NCBI GenBank assembly: GCA_017654935.2
Contig: CM065697.1
Coordinates: 48,879,420 to 48,943,419 of the forward strand
Length of the DNA: 64,000 nt
Origin: Phymorhynchus buccinoides
Taxonomy: Eukaryota; Mollusca; Gastropoda; Neogastropoda; Raphitomidae
Direction: 5' to 3'
The notes below the pieces were generated by a model. The model was not told where the DNA came from, did not search any database, and worked only from the letters and a program-made list of their open reading frames with translations. This document shows positions 34,497 to 46,089 of the stretch, one piece after another (position 1 is the stretch's first letter; the number at the start of each line of letters is the position of its first letter). The translations under genes and the position numbers were made by a program.

Positions 34497-36045
34497 TGTG
34501 TTGTTTGCAGGATGTGACCCACTCCTGGATTGACAATCCTCCTCCATTGCTACAGCCTCCAAAGGGACTCTGTGTGTGTGTTGTGTTTGCAGGATGTGAC
34601 CCACTCCTGGATGGACAATCCTCCTCCATTGCTACAGCCTCCAAAGGGACTCTGTGTGTGTGTTGTGTTTGCAGGATGTGACCCACTCCTGGATGGACAA
34701 TCCTCCTCCATTGCTACAGCCTCCAAAGGGACTCTGTGTGTGTGTTGTGTTTGCAGGATGTGACCCACTCCTGGATTGACAATCCTCCTCCATTGCTACA
34801 GCCTCCAAAGGGACTCTGTGTGTGTGTTGTGTTTGCAGGATGTGACCCACTCCTGGATTGACAATCCTCCTCCATTGCTACAGCCTCCAAAGGGACTCTG
34901 TGTGTGTGTTGTGTTTGCAGGATGTGACCCACTCCTGGACTGACAATCCTCCTCCATTGCTACAGCCTCCAAAGGGACTCTGTGTGTGTGTTGTGTTTGC
35001 AGGATGTGACCCACTCTTGGATTGACAATCCTCCTCCATTGTTACAGCCTCCAAAGGGACTCTGTGAGGATGGCAGGAGTGCTGGTACCTTGTATGAAGG
35101 TGACATTTTACAATCCTCCTCCATTGTTACAGCCTCCAAAGGGACTCTGTGAGGATGGCAGGAGTGCTGGTACCTTGTATGAAGGTGACATTTTACAATC
35201 CTCCTCCATTGTTACAGCCTCCAAAGGGACTCTGTGAGGATGGCAGGAGTGCTGGTACCTTGTATGAAGGTGACATTTTACAATCCTCCTCCATTGTTAC
35301 AGCCTCCAAAGGGACTCTGTGAGGATGGCAGGAGTGCTGGTACCTTGTATGAAGGTGACATTTTACAATCCTCCTCCATTGTTACAGCCTCCAAAGGGAC
35401 TCTGTGAGGATGGCAGGAGTGCTGGTACCTTGTATGAAGGTGACATTTTACAATCCTCCTCCATTGTTACAGCCTCCAAAGGGACTCTGTGAGGATGGCA
35501 GGAGTGCTGGTACCTTGTATGAAGGTGACATTTTACAATCCTCCTCCATTGTTACAGCCTCCAAAGGGACTCTGTGAGGATGGCAGGAGTGCTGGTACCT
35601 TGTATGAAGGTGACATTTTACAATCCTCCTCCATTGTTACAGCCTCCAAAGGGACTCTGTGAGGATGGCAGGAGTGCTGGTACCTTGTATGAAGGTGACA
35701 TTTTACAATCCTCCTCCATTGCTACAGCCTCCAAAGGGACTCTGTGAGGATGGCAGGAGTGCTGGTACCTTGTATGAAGGTGACATTTTACAATCCTCCT
35801 CCATTGTTACAGCCTCCAAAGGGACTCTGTGAGGATGGCAGGAGTGCTGGTACCTTGTATGAAGGTGACATTTTACAATCCTCCTCCATTGTTACAGCCT
35901 CCAAAGGGACTCTGTGAGGATGGCAGGAGTGCTGGTACCTTGTATGAAGGTGACATTTTACAATCCTCCTCCATGGCTACAGCCTCCAAAGGGACTCTGT
36001 GAGGATGGCTGAGGAGTGCTGGTACCTTGTATGAAGGTGATATTT
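34497..36045. repeat. two-phase minisatellite in the last KIF17 intron
   Basis: 34497-35025 has 82-bp units (CAGGATGTGACCCACTCCTG, then AATCCTCCTCCATTGCTACA, GCCTCCAAAGGGACTCTGTG, then TG repeat). 35025-36045 has 85-bp units that share the AATCCTCCTCC...GACTCTGTG half but replace the other half by AGGATGGCAGGAGTGCTGGT and ACCTTGTATGAAGGTGACAT. No coding role is evident on either strand. Confidence 0.95.
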
Positions 36046-36129
36046 TTTCTAGCACTATTATCCTAATTATTATTATTATTATCATCATATAGTAATAAGC
36101 CAAGTGTCCGTGTGTGTGTGTGTGTGTGT

Positions 36130-36345
36130 CTGAAACACAAAACGGGCCTTATAACTCCGCCATTTTTTGACCGAATCACTTCAAATTTGCTGTGAGCCCT
36201 AACAGGGCGATGGCAACGGCAACCGAGGCGGCCGTATCATTTGCGCGGTTTCGGAAACGGGGCCTTATAACTCTGCCGTTTCTTAACCGAATCGCTTCAA
36301 ATTTGCTGTACTCAGCTAATAACACAGTACTTGGCGTTACCGTTA
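36130..36345. repeat. duplicated low-copy repeat
   Basis: AC(T)GGG(G)CCTTATAACTC and CCGAATC(A/G)CTTCAAATTTGCTG occur twice. Related phrases (CCGAACC(A/G)CT, TTCAAATT(T/C)TGTGTGGTGG) occur at 45695-45760 and 45900-45960. The family is unknown. Confidence 0.6.
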
Positions 36346-36384
36346 CAAGGCGTTACCGGTACTCGGCGTTGCGCTAGTAAAATA

Positions 36385-36690
36385 TTATTTTAGTAACTGC
36401 AGACTCGCTAGTTCTGTTGAGCGGTTCGCTCAGCAGTTTGCTCTGTCCCTTGGTGAGTATTGCTCATGTCTAAGCTATTAACGTTATTATTAACATTACT
36501 ATGTTAATATCAGACTCACTGGTTCTGTTGAGCGGTTCTCCCAGCAGTTGGCTCTGTCTCTTGGTGAGTATTGCTCAGGTCTAAACTATTAACATTACTA
36601 TGTTAATATCAGACTCACTGGTTCTGTTGAGCGGTTCTCCCAGCAGTTGGCTCTGTCTCTTGGTGAGTATTGCTCAGGTCTAAGCTATTA
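36385..36690 (-). repeat. three tandem copies of the 3' edge of the next KIF17 exon
   Basis: Each copy of about 100-107 bp holds AGACAGAGCCAACTGCTGGG, AGAACCGCTCAACAGAACCA and the donor GTGAGTCTG on the minus strand. It is followed by TATTAACAT-rich intron. An 8-nt deletion near the TACTTTGCC codons of the real exon is shared by all copies, so they descend from one duplicate. Confidence 0.9.
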
Positions 36691-36724
36691 ACATTATTAT
36701 TATTAACATTACTATCGGACTCAC

Positions 36725-36812
36725 TAGTTCTGTTGAGCGGTTCTCCCAGCAGTTGGCTCTGTCTCTTGGTGGCAAAGTAAGTGTTGCCCATGTCTTCACT
36801 GCGACGTAGGCG
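36725..36812 (-). CDS. KIF17: KIF17 exon, NYF-x-x-KR tail motif
   Basis: The acceptor TTATTTTTCAG precedes CGCCTACGTCGC, and the donor is AACTA|GTGAGTCC. It has 88 nt, enters in phase 0 and leaves in phase 1, exactly filling the gap between the exons at 43516 and 33889. The product RLRRSEDMGNTYFATKRQSQ plus LLGEPLNRT contains the conserved S-E-x-x-x-N-x-Y-F-x-x-K-R-x-x-Q-[IL]-L pattern of the KIF17 tail. This small exon is easily missed because three partial copies follow it in the intron. Confidence 0.85.
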
Positions 36813-37103
36813 CTGAAAAATAAAAGTTACATTATTACTGAAAATTGGCTGTGGTCAAATATGAAAAGAATGAGCTTAACTTGGAAAGAAAACGCAGTTT
36901 ATGAAAAAAGAAAAATAGGACACAGATTCAACCGTCTGTACATGTGTAAAGCAGGCAAACAAAACAATGCTGAAGACCAATTCACTCAAATCAGATCATT
37001 CACAATTTTATGTGATGTAATGTAATGTCCCTTTTAAAATTGACCATGTTTTATGTGTTATAAAGGGATACTTCTTCCCCCAGGCATATGAAAACCTTGT
37101 ACG

Positions 37104-38111
37104 GTGACTAATAACACAGTGAGATTTGGGACTTGTGCCCTATAAGGTGACTAATAACACAGTAAGATTTGGGACTTGTGCCTTGTAAGGTGACTAATAA
37201 CACAGTAAGATTTGGGACTTGTGCCTTGTAAGGTGACTAATAACACAGTGAGATTTGGGACTGGTGCCTTGTAAGGTGACTAATAACACAGTAAGATTTG
37301 GGACTTGTGCCTTATAAGGTGACTAATAACACAGTAAGATTTGGGACTTGTGCCTTGTAAGGTGACTAATAACACAGTAAGATTTGGGACTTGTGCCTTA
37401 TAAGGTGACTAATAACACAGTAAGATTTGGGACTTGTGCCTTATAAGGTGACTAATAACACAGTGAGATTTGGGACTTGTGCCTTGTAAGGTGACTAATA
37501 ACACAGTAGATTTGGGACTTGTGCCTTATAAGGTGACTAATAACACAGTGAGATTTGGGACTTGTGCCTTATAAGCTAATAACACAGTGAGATTTGGGAC
37601 TTGTGCCTTATAAGGTGACTAATAACACAGTAAGATTTGGGACTTGTGCCTTATAAGGTGACTAATAACACAGTGAGATTTGGGACTTGTGCCTTATAAG
37701 GTGACTAATAACACAGTAAGATTTGGGACTTGTGCCTTATAAGGTGACTAATAACACAGTAAGATTTGGGACTTGTGCCTTATAAGGTGACTAATAACAC
37801 AGTAAGATTTGGGACTTAAGCCTTATAAGGTGACTAATAACACAGTAAGATTTGGGACTTGTGCCTTATAAGGTGACTAATAACACAGTAAGATTTGGGA
37901 CTTGTGCCTTATAAGGTGACTAATAACACAGTAAGATTTGGGACTTAAGCCTTATAAGGTGACTAATAACACAGTAAGATTTGGGACTTAAGCCTTATAA
38001 GGTGACTAATAACACAGTAAGATTTGGGACTTAAGCCTTATAAGGTGACTAATAACACAGTAAGATTTGGGACTTAAGCCTTATAAGGTGCGCCTTATAG
38101 TCACAAAAATA
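37104..38111. repeat. 43-bp satellite derived from a MITE interior
   Basis: About 23 copies of TAAGGTGACTAATAACACAG + TAAGATTTGGGACTTGTGCC. The last copy runs into GGTGCGCCTTATAGTCACAA and AAATATGG, the terminus of the MITE family seen at 31315 and 53936. The internal TGTGACTAATAAAATAGTAAG of those MITEs is the evident source. Confidence 0.9.
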
Positions 38112-39600
38112 TGGTTCATTTTCAATTGTCATATTTTCACTGTGCAGAGCTCTGTTTTTTTTTCTTCCAGTTTCATCACAATCGACTTGTTCATACCAGT
38201 ATGCTGCTTGAAGATGGCCAAATACCACCCTCTACAATCGACTGCTTCATAAAGATGTCTTCAGGCGCAACTTTAAAACTTGACAACGAGACCTGGCAGC
38301 CGACTGCAGCAAACGGGACAGAATCCTTCAGAAACAATGTGCTTTTTTTCACAATTTAGTGGAGACTTCAGTCCTGACACTGTTAGTATTTCCAGCATCA
38401 GGAAATCTGTGGACAGCTGGGCAACTGTTTATATAATGTTCGTGATATAACACTGACGAAAACTGCGTCAAACTGAGTGCATCTCAATGTTCCTTCCCAG
38501 GACTTTATTCCATTTTATTCCACTATATAAATTTCTCAAACCTAGAATTCTACATTCCAAATTCGTTTCAAGCTGTCGGAGTACTTTGTAATAGTTTGTT
38601 TAAACAAGATTTTATGGTGTTTTTTTTAACTCCTGTGCTATTCAAGGTATCTTTATTTCAACCAAATGTTGAAAGAACCATGGTTTATGTTGGTTTGAAA
38701 AAAGCTGAGGTTGTCTTTTATTTTGTTTTCACCCTCATTGTTTTTCTTTGCAGAAAATTTGCTGAGGTTGGGTCTTTTATTTTGTTTTCACAGATGTGCG
38801 CTTGCATTGTTTTTTGGCTTTGCAGATTGCAAAAGAACCCAACTTTGTTTTCTACTGTCCATTCCTAAATGTTGCTGATGTAGCTTTGGCAACCTGGCTC
38901 AAGCCTGGAAGATCCTAAATGTTGCTGATGTAGCTTTGGCAACCTGGCTCAAGGGGTCCTAGTTGCATGATGTGGCTCAAGCCTGGAAGATCCTAAATGT
39001 TGCTGATTGTACTATAACCTGGCATTTTTGTGGCAATGTAGCTTGGCAACCTGGCTCAAGCCAAGATCCTATTGTTTTCAACTACTGTCCAAAGCCTGGA
39101 AGATCCTAAATGTTGCTGATGTAGCTTTGGCAACCTGGCTCAAGCCTTGGTACGAGTCGCCCCACTTAAGTTTTTCTTCTCAAACTGAAAACGGCAAAAA
39201 ATGAAATGGGCGATTATCCCCAAAGCATGATGATTACCAGCCACGGAAGCAAAGCTGATATTGTTTTAATGTTTTCAGTGACGTTTGTCCGTTTGTTCCT
39301 GGCTGTGTATGTCAACACGATGTTTGAATAGAGGGAGGCTCAAATTTCACATGCGCATAGGTATTAGGCCAAGTTCGTAAATGGTCATTGGTCAAAGGTC
39401 AAGGTCACTGGCACAGAAAAATGTGCAGTGATTCTATGCCAGGAAAATGTGCCGTGCGGCTGGTGACATAGCGTCTTAACTTTTTATTCGCAGTTAATTC
39501 AAAACTAAAAGTTGTACCAAGCAAGTGTATCGGTTCATGAATGCGACTGTTAGCAGTCTTGAGGGGACTCTGCATTAAATTGGCTGGCTACTGACTATTT
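38112..39600. repeat. scattered short duplications in an AT-rich intron
   Basis: 38700-38840 has a duplicated AAATTTGCTGAGGTTG(G)G...TTTTATTTTGTTTTCAC. 38870-39140 has four scattered copies of CCTAAATGTTGCTGATGTAG, CTTTGGCAACCTGGCTCAAG and CCTGGAAGAT. The rest is unremarkable. Confidence 0.75.
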
Positions 39601-39609
39601 TTTTTAATA

Positions 39610-39842
39610 CTATTTTAGCAGCTCACCAGTCAATGGGCAGCTTAGGATGATAATTTGACCGCCAGAGGGCAGTCAAACCATTAGGGGCTTATCACGCGAT
39701 ATTCTTAGTTTGGCGTAGTGAGAGAGAGCTTATCACGCGATATTCTTAGTTGGGCGTAGTGAGTCCCTCCCTCTCTCTCTCTCACTACGCCCAACTAAGA
39801 ATATCGCGTGATAAGCCCCTAACGGTTGCCCATTAAAGCTAG
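39610..39842. mobile_element. foldback element with GGGGCTTATCACGCG arms
   Basis: AGGGGCTTATCACGCGATAT + TCTTAGTT(T/G)GGCGTAGTGAG occurs twice (39692 and 39729). It is followed by its reverse complement (39780-39821). The outer TGGGCAGCTTAGGAT...TTGCCCATTA is loosely inverted. Single-arm relatives, each with GCCCTCTGGCG/GCCCCCTGGCGG nearby, lie at 44970-45050 and 54520-54610. Confidence 0.75.
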
Positions 39843-40004
39843 TACAGTGGAACCTCCCTTATAAGACTTTAAGAAATCATCCAAAATGAGGTTAAATAAG
39901 GGAAATAATTTTAATACTTACAAAGAAGGGCAATGTCTCAGAGAAGTAGGTCTTATGTGGGAGGGAGTAATAATGTGAGGTCTTATAAGGGAGGTTCCAC
40001 TGTA
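39843..40004 (+). mobile_element. TACAGTGGAACCTC MITE, copy 3
   Basis: 162 bp, with both termini intact and TTTTAATACTTACAAAG in the interior. From 40005 to 40810 no gene or repeat is recognised. Confidence 0.85.
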
Positions 40005-40816
40005 TGTCATTTAGAGCCTGCAGAGCCCTATGGCAACCTGTTGACTCCATGGGAAAGGGAAAGAGTGGAAGTCCAGATAAATCCTACCAATACATGGACA
40101 TGCCAGGCATGGTAGACCTCCGTGAATCGCGGAAAATCCGCGAAAGTTTCAAACAAAATTTTCAAATGGCATGGAAAAAGTGACCCCCCCGGCCATTTTC
40201 CTTGAAAACCACTTTGCCCCCACTACCATGCCTGACATGCTGAAAGGGAGAGACTTTCATGAACTGGTTCCTTCTAGAATCGGTAAATTACTCTAACCTA
40301 ATGTCTTTCTGCCTTACTGGTTCATTCTCCTGCCTTTGTTCTAGAAACTAAGATTTTCTCTGGCCAAAGGTGGACATGTTTGCCATACTTTGGGTGTATA
40401 ACGGCAGTATGATGAATCTGTGCTCATACAGGAAATTGAGCAATAGACAAAGAAAAAAACATTGCCAAATAATTATGAAAAAAATCAGAAGGGACATGCC
40501 TGCCTCAAGCGAATTGACTGTTCTTTCATTCTCGAAACCTAACAATAATGATATGCTTTCAGTCCTGTCATATCGACGTTGGCTACTCTACATATTCATA
40601 AATAAAATATGAACTTATAAATAAAGCCATCGCCCAAGTATGAATATCATAAAAATCTAGAACAGGGGGGGGGTAGACTTTGGTCAACTTAATAATTAAG
40701 TAAATTGTCACCCACCCCCACCAAAATAAATACATATAAGTTGTCATAGAGAATCCTTTTCAAAGCTAACTAAATAAACTACACTGAAAACTTTTTTCCA
40801 GATTGGCAATAAAAAA

Positions 40817-41112
40817 TGCCCACAGAGGGGCTTGAACCTGCAACCTTCAGGGTTTACACCATGTTCTTTATCCACTACACTACTAGGCCCCCAAACCCCA
40901 GCATGTCAAAACTAATATATATAATTAAAATCCAGAACTTCAAAAAAAGCAATAGATATGGACAATCCTTGAATAGGGAATCAATACCAGTTATCATGCA
41001 CAATGTTTTCTTTCAAAGAAAATGAAATAAACCGCAAGAAACATATTTTTGGGCCGAGATTCGAACCCGCACCCTTCAGGTTTTGAATGGTTTTATATCC
41101 ACTACACTTTGC
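40817..41112 (-). mobile_element. two tRNA-like SINE heads
   Basis: Minus strand 40890-40817 (CCTAGTAGTGTAGTGGATAA ... GGTTGCAGGTTCAAGCCCC) and 41112-41049 (GTGTAGTGGATATAAAAC ... GGTGCGGGTTCGAATCTCGG) each have A- and B-box-like sequence about 35-40 nt apart. Acceptor-stem pairing is poor, so these are SINE-type derivatives and not functional tRNA genes. Confidence 0.6.
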
Positions 41113-42320
41113 AGTAAATTGTTCCAACAAGACACTATTCCAATACTAATCTTTACTTTGCAGTAAATTGTTCCAACAAGACACTATTCCAATACTAATC
41201 TTCCCTTACACTTTGCATTAAATTGTTCCAACAACACTATTCCAATACTAATCTTCCCTTACACTTTGCAGTAAATTGTTCCAACAAGACACTATTCCAA
41301 TACTAATCTTCCCTTACACTTTGCAGTAAATTGTTCCAACAAGACACTATTCCAATACTAATCTTCCCTTACACTTTGCAGTAAATTGTTCCAACAACAC
41401 TATTCCAATACTAATCTTTACACTTTGCAGTAAATTGTTCCAACAAGACACTATACAATACTAATCTTGACACTTTGCAGTAAATTGTTCCAACAAGACA
41501 CTATTCCAATACTAATCTTGACACTTTGCAGTAAATTGTTCCAACAAGACACTATTCCAATACTAATCTTGACACTTTGCAGTAAATTGTTCCAACAAGA
41601 CACTATTCCAATACTAATCTTCCCTTACACTTTGCAGTAAATTGTTCCAACAACACTATTCCAATACTAATCTTCCCTTACACTTTGCAGTAAATTGTTC
41701 CAACAAGACACTATTCCAATACTAATCTTTACACTTTGCAGTAAATTGTTCCAACAAGACACTATTCCAATACTAATCTTGACACTTTGCAGTAAATTTT
41801 TCAATAAGACACTATTCCAATACTAATCTTGACACTTTGCAGTAAATTGTTCCAACAAGACACTATTCCAATACTAATCTTCCCTTACACTTTGCAGTAA
41901 ATTGTTCCAACAACACTATTCCAATACTAATCTTCCCTTACACTTTGCAGTAAATTGTTCCAACAACACTATTCCAATACTAATCTTCCCTTACACTTTG
42001 CAGTAAATTGTTCCAACAAGACACTATTCCAATACTAATCTTGACACTTTGCAGTAAATTGTTCCAACAAGACACTATTCCAATACTAATCTTGACACTT
42101 TGCAGTAAATTGTTCCAACAAGACACTATTCCAATACTAATCTTCCCTTACACTTTGCAGTAAATTGTTCCAACAAGACACTATTCAATACTAATCTTCC
42201 CTTACACTTTGCAGTAAATTGTTCCAACAAGACACTATACAATACTAATCTTCCCTTACACTTTGCAGTAAATTGTTCCAACAAGACACTATACAATACT
42301 AATCTTCCCTTACATTTTGC
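41098..42320. repeat. minisatellite, 47-55-bp unit, about 24 copies
   Basis: Units contain ACTTTGCAGTAAATTGTTCC and AACAAGACACTATTCCAATA, then CTAATCTTCCCTTAC or CTAATCTTGAC. The first unit overlaps the TAGTGTAGTGGAT region of the adjacent SINE head, so the array may have grown from its edge. Confidence 0.95.
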
Positions 42321-42804
42321 AATACTTTTTTTAATGTTCAACATTGCAAAAAATATTAAAGATTACCCCTCAATGGTATATTCTAGTCACAGAGACATCT
42401 CTGTGAAATTCGGGCTGCTCTCCCCCGGAGAGCGTGTCGCCGCAAGTGCAGTGCCTACCCAATTTTATTTTTATTGTTGAATTGTGCCCTGTAAATACTA
42501 TATACAGTTCACACAAACATTCACGGACAAGATGGGTTAGCTGATCAGTTAATTAAGTAATGTTAGGCCTTCAATACACTGAAACAAATCAACCCACGCA
42601 CTTCCCTTGCATGCATGTCAAACATTCTCGGCATAACTCAATAGGGCGTTTGCCACGAGTGTTCGTTCTCTATACTAGACTACTAATTTGCCCGAGCTCG
42701 TTCTGCCCGAGTTACGCTGACCTCTCTAGTTCAACTCTCTAAATTCAACTCGGTGAAATTCAAGGTCACCGGCGCGTGGCAAATGCTCTATTCCACTGTT
42801 GCTT

Positions 42805-43100
42805 GCACTTCCAAAAGGGCTAACGTTACGTAGCGTGAGCTCAAATGGGCAAAAATGGTTTGACACCCTTCGTTTGGCAAGAACACACCGAGCAAGCGGC
42901 ATATTATCCGGAACTAGTAGGGGGTGAATATGTTTCTTCTTGTTGATTGGTCCATTAAAGTTTGTTTAAAAATAAAAAAAATTACCAATCAGAAAGAGCT
43001 TGTAATATTCTTCCACAAACGTTTTCTAAAGTGTTTCTTAGGCCCTGTTTGGCGTAAGCGTTATTCGTGTGGCGACCGTTACTAAAGAAACTCCATGCTG
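42805..43100. mobile_element. GGGCGAGTTTC MITE relative, degraded ends
   Basis: Matches 52555-52885 over GGGGCTAACGTTACGTAGCG-type sequence, GATTGGTCCATTA(A/C)AGTTTG and CTTAGGCCC(T/C)GTTTGG and GTAAGCGTTATTCG. Terminal bases are lost. A C-run (43180-43211) lies just beyond. Confidence 0.7.
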
Positions 43101-43175
43101 ATGGGACCTCCATAACCTGTACTATGAACACTTTCTAGCAGATGTGGTGGAAGTTTTATCCAGATATCTGGTCGG

Positions 43176-43210
<35 letters not shown>

Positions 43211-43515
43211 TGGATCCCACAAAAAAACGGAAGACAGACAGTCCTACTTACTGGTTTGTTCTAAGGTGCAATTTAAAGGGAGTTTCAGCACTTTATTTTG
43301 TTAAAAATGCTTCAGCTGGACCCCATCAGGAGCCTACGCTGGCCCCAGGGCTTTGTAACGCACACTCCTCTTAAGTGACCCAGGTCCACAGTGTGTTCCA
43401 ATATAACCAGCAGCATTGTTTTTGCAATGACCCTGAAAAATTGCCTGATGCTTATTGCAGCCAAAATTGACAGTATGACACGTTGTGACGTGACATGATG
43501 TGTCCCTGCCCCCAC

Positions 43516-43616
43516 CTCTCTGAGCCTTTCATCGCTGAAGTCGTCGTCTGGCATGCCGTCGTCGGTGTCGCCGTTGATTGACCCTCGCCCTGGGTGTCTG
43601 CCGGGCATTATGGTCT
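43516..43616 (-). CDS. KIF17: KIF17 exon, acidic tail linker
   Basis: The acceptor TTTGTCCCCAG precedes AGACCATAATGCCC, and the donor is AGAGAG|GTGGGGG (weak after +4). 101 nt, phase 1 in and phase 0 out. The product ETIMPGRHPGRGSINGDTDD, then GMPDDDFSDERLRE, is an Asp-rich flexible segment. It corresponds in position to the poorly conserved linker between the RRDCNY globular part and the NYF motif of vertebrate KIF17. It is supported mainly by phase, flanking splice sites and order. Confidence 0.75.
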
Positions 43617-43726
43617 CTGGGGACAAACAAAACGTCGTCAAAACAAAAAACAAAACGTCGTCAAAACAAAATGGAGTAAAACGTTTTTCTTCTTTTTGAT
43701 GACATCAGATTCCAGCTTTACATTAA

Positions 43727-44263
43727 ATAATAATAATAATGATGCTTATATAACCCATAATCTTGCTGAGCCACCCAATGCGCTTTTCACTCCCCATTCG
43801 TACAAACATTTCGAACAGACTGGTTCACGTATCCTCACCATACATCTCTATGAAAATGAATACATTAAAGAATGCGTTGCATATAATCATAACACACTAA
43901 CACCCATCCCCACCCCCTACTCCCCACCCCATACACACGTGAACGCATTAACCTCATACTCAACATCAATGAGCTGGAAGACAAGAGTGGGGAAAGGATT
44001 GTAGGCTTTACAGAGAGAAAGTTTTTCTGAAGAAGTGGGTTTTAGTTGGGACTTGAATGAAGAATGGACTGGTTATGGGTATGGTCAGGGAGAGAATTCC
44101 AAACGCTTGGTGCAACAAAACTAAATGCCCTCTCACCTGAAGATTTCAAGGACAGCTTAGCAACTTTAAGTTTCTGGGAAGAACAAAGAGTGCGAGAGCT
44201 TTGGTAGGTGCAGAGAGAAGAAGACGGGTACTGAGGAAAAAGTTTGTCAAAGTGACGAAACAT
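43727..44263 (-). pseudogene. LINE 3' end, including ORF2 C-terminus
   Basis: The minus-strand frame 44263-44042 contains LKSSGERAFSFVAPSVWNSL, the standard C-terminal motif of CR1/L2-like LINE ORF2 products. It is followed by a stop and an untranslated tail ending in (ATT)n at 43727-43740. The copy is 5'-truncated. Confidence 0.8.
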
Positions 44264-45165
44264 CTAGAATTAATCAGATGGCTTGAAGAAAACGATGCAA
44301 TGCTGTTGTACATTTGCCAGTTGTTTTTCTGTCCTTCCTTGATAATTTCTATATATATTCAAATGCCAATGTTTTTGGAAGAAATATTTTTGTGGACACG
44401 CACTTTTTTTTTTATAATTCCATTAATCAAAAATACTAATAAAAATCCATAACTATATATTATTTGTTGGATTTTTTGGTTGCTCCTTTAATATTTTATT
44501 TAAAAAATGTACAGACATTGTCTTAAGTATGGAAATAACATTTTGATCGGTCTTTTGTTGTGTGCATGTGTGCTTATTTACTTCAAGAAATGAATTTTGT
44601 ACAAGTCAAAATGGACAATTTAAGGGAAATTATGAACAGAGGGCTTGCCAATCAACAGAAAATCTGCTTGAAAGTCTTGGCCATCTATTTTTCATAATCT
44701 TAAGAAAGATCTCGATGTTTGTCAGCCTCTTTCCTGTCTCTCCCCCTCTCACGCAAGAAGAAAATGTGTCTAATTTAACATCCTCCGACCGGGAACAGGG
44801 ACATTCATAAATGTACAGATGGTGGGTCGATCCTGGAGGTACTGCAATGAGAGACTTAGTGCGATTTTTCTCACACCAGAGGGCATGACGCTCGTGTGGG
44901 GCTAATCCTCTATATTATTAGTTGGGGATAAAGAAAGAGAGAGAGACAGTGAGTGGTCCTACCATCACTCTCTCTCTCACTACGCCCAAGTAAGAAAATC
45001 GCGTGATAAGCCCCTAGTGCATTGACTGCCCTCTGGCGTGAAAAATATCGCCATAGGTTGACCATACCACGGAAGTCTCTAAATTTACACAAGCACACAA
45101 GTAATTCAATCCTGGTGACAAAACTTGCAATACTACGCTTTGCTATATGCTATACATTATAAAAA
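44264..45165. other. intron sequence with two dispersed-repeat fragments
   Basis: Mostly AT-rich. 44775-44900 is a copy of the repeat at 3655. 44970-45050 is an arm of the 39610 foldback family. Nothing coding. Confidence 0.65.
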
Positions 45166-45169
45166 ATAT

Positions 45170-46088
45170 ACCCGTGTTTAGCAGTGAGGCCCTATCAATG
45201 ACCATTTTAGGTAGCATCCACTTTTCGTCGTCAACGTTCCATTTACACTCCAAGTCTCACTCTATCCAGGCTATAGTATTTGCACACGCATTATAATTCA
45301 CTATAACTATAATCATTACAAACTCGCCTGTATTGGGCAGTGACGTCCTATCAATCACCATTTGGGGCACCATCCACTTTTCATCCTCAACGTTACATTT
45401 ACACTCCCAAGTCTCACTCTATCCAAATTATACAAACTACATATTCACATGCATTATAATTTATTACCATAATTATCACAAACCCATCAGTATTGGGCAG
45501 CGAGGTCCTACAAATCACCATTATGGGCAGCATCCACTTTTCGTCCTCATCGTTCCATTTACACTCCAGTCTGATTTCATCCATTATTGTAGTGATGAAG
45601 ATGATAATGTTATTGTCTACGATCACAAAGAACTTTGAATTCATAGCGGTTTTTCTTGGGTTTTTTTCAGTTTGTCCCAAGGATATCTCCCGAACCACTT
45701 GACAAAATCACTTCAAATTTTGTGTGGTGGCGCATCTCCATGAGAGGAAGGCTTTTCATCCATTTTTCGTCCTCATCGTTCCATTTACACTCCAGTCTGA
45801 TTCTATCCATTTAATATTGTAGCGATTCAGATAATGTTATTGTCTACGATCGCAAAGGACTTTGAATTTGTCGCGGTTTGTTTTTTCTGTCTGTCCCAAG
45901 GATATCTCCCGAACCGCTGGACAGAATTGCTTCAAATTCTGTGTGGTGGTGCGTCACCATGAGAGGAAGGCTTCTTTCATCCATTTGTTGTCGTTCCATT
46001 TACTCTCTAGCCTCACTATGTCCAGGTTATAGTAGTTGCACATTCACATGCTTCACAATTAACTATAACTATAATCATTACAAAATCA
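45170..46088 (-). repeat. five decayed copies of the 3' edge of the KIF17 RRDCNY exon
   Basis: Blocks at about 45175-45265, 45328-45425, 45490-45585, 45758-45812 and 45985-46020 reproduce the end of the exon at 46090. The block at 45490-45585 still encodes IRLECKWNDEDEKWML and CRTSLPNT in frame. Period about 100-160 bp with CATTATAATT-rich spacers. Confidence 0.85.
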
Positions 46089-46089
46089 C

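Noticed and set aside
35025..36045. The MEEDCKMSPSYK-encoding 85-bp units as amplified KIF17 exons
   Set aside because: Splice phases do not fit the gap (need phase 0 in, phase 1 out), and the true exon was found at 36725-36812.
40817..40890. Functional tRNA gene on the minus strand
   Set aside because: A- and B-box-like sequence is present, but the acceptor stem does not pair well and a second similar head is nearby, so SINE-derived.
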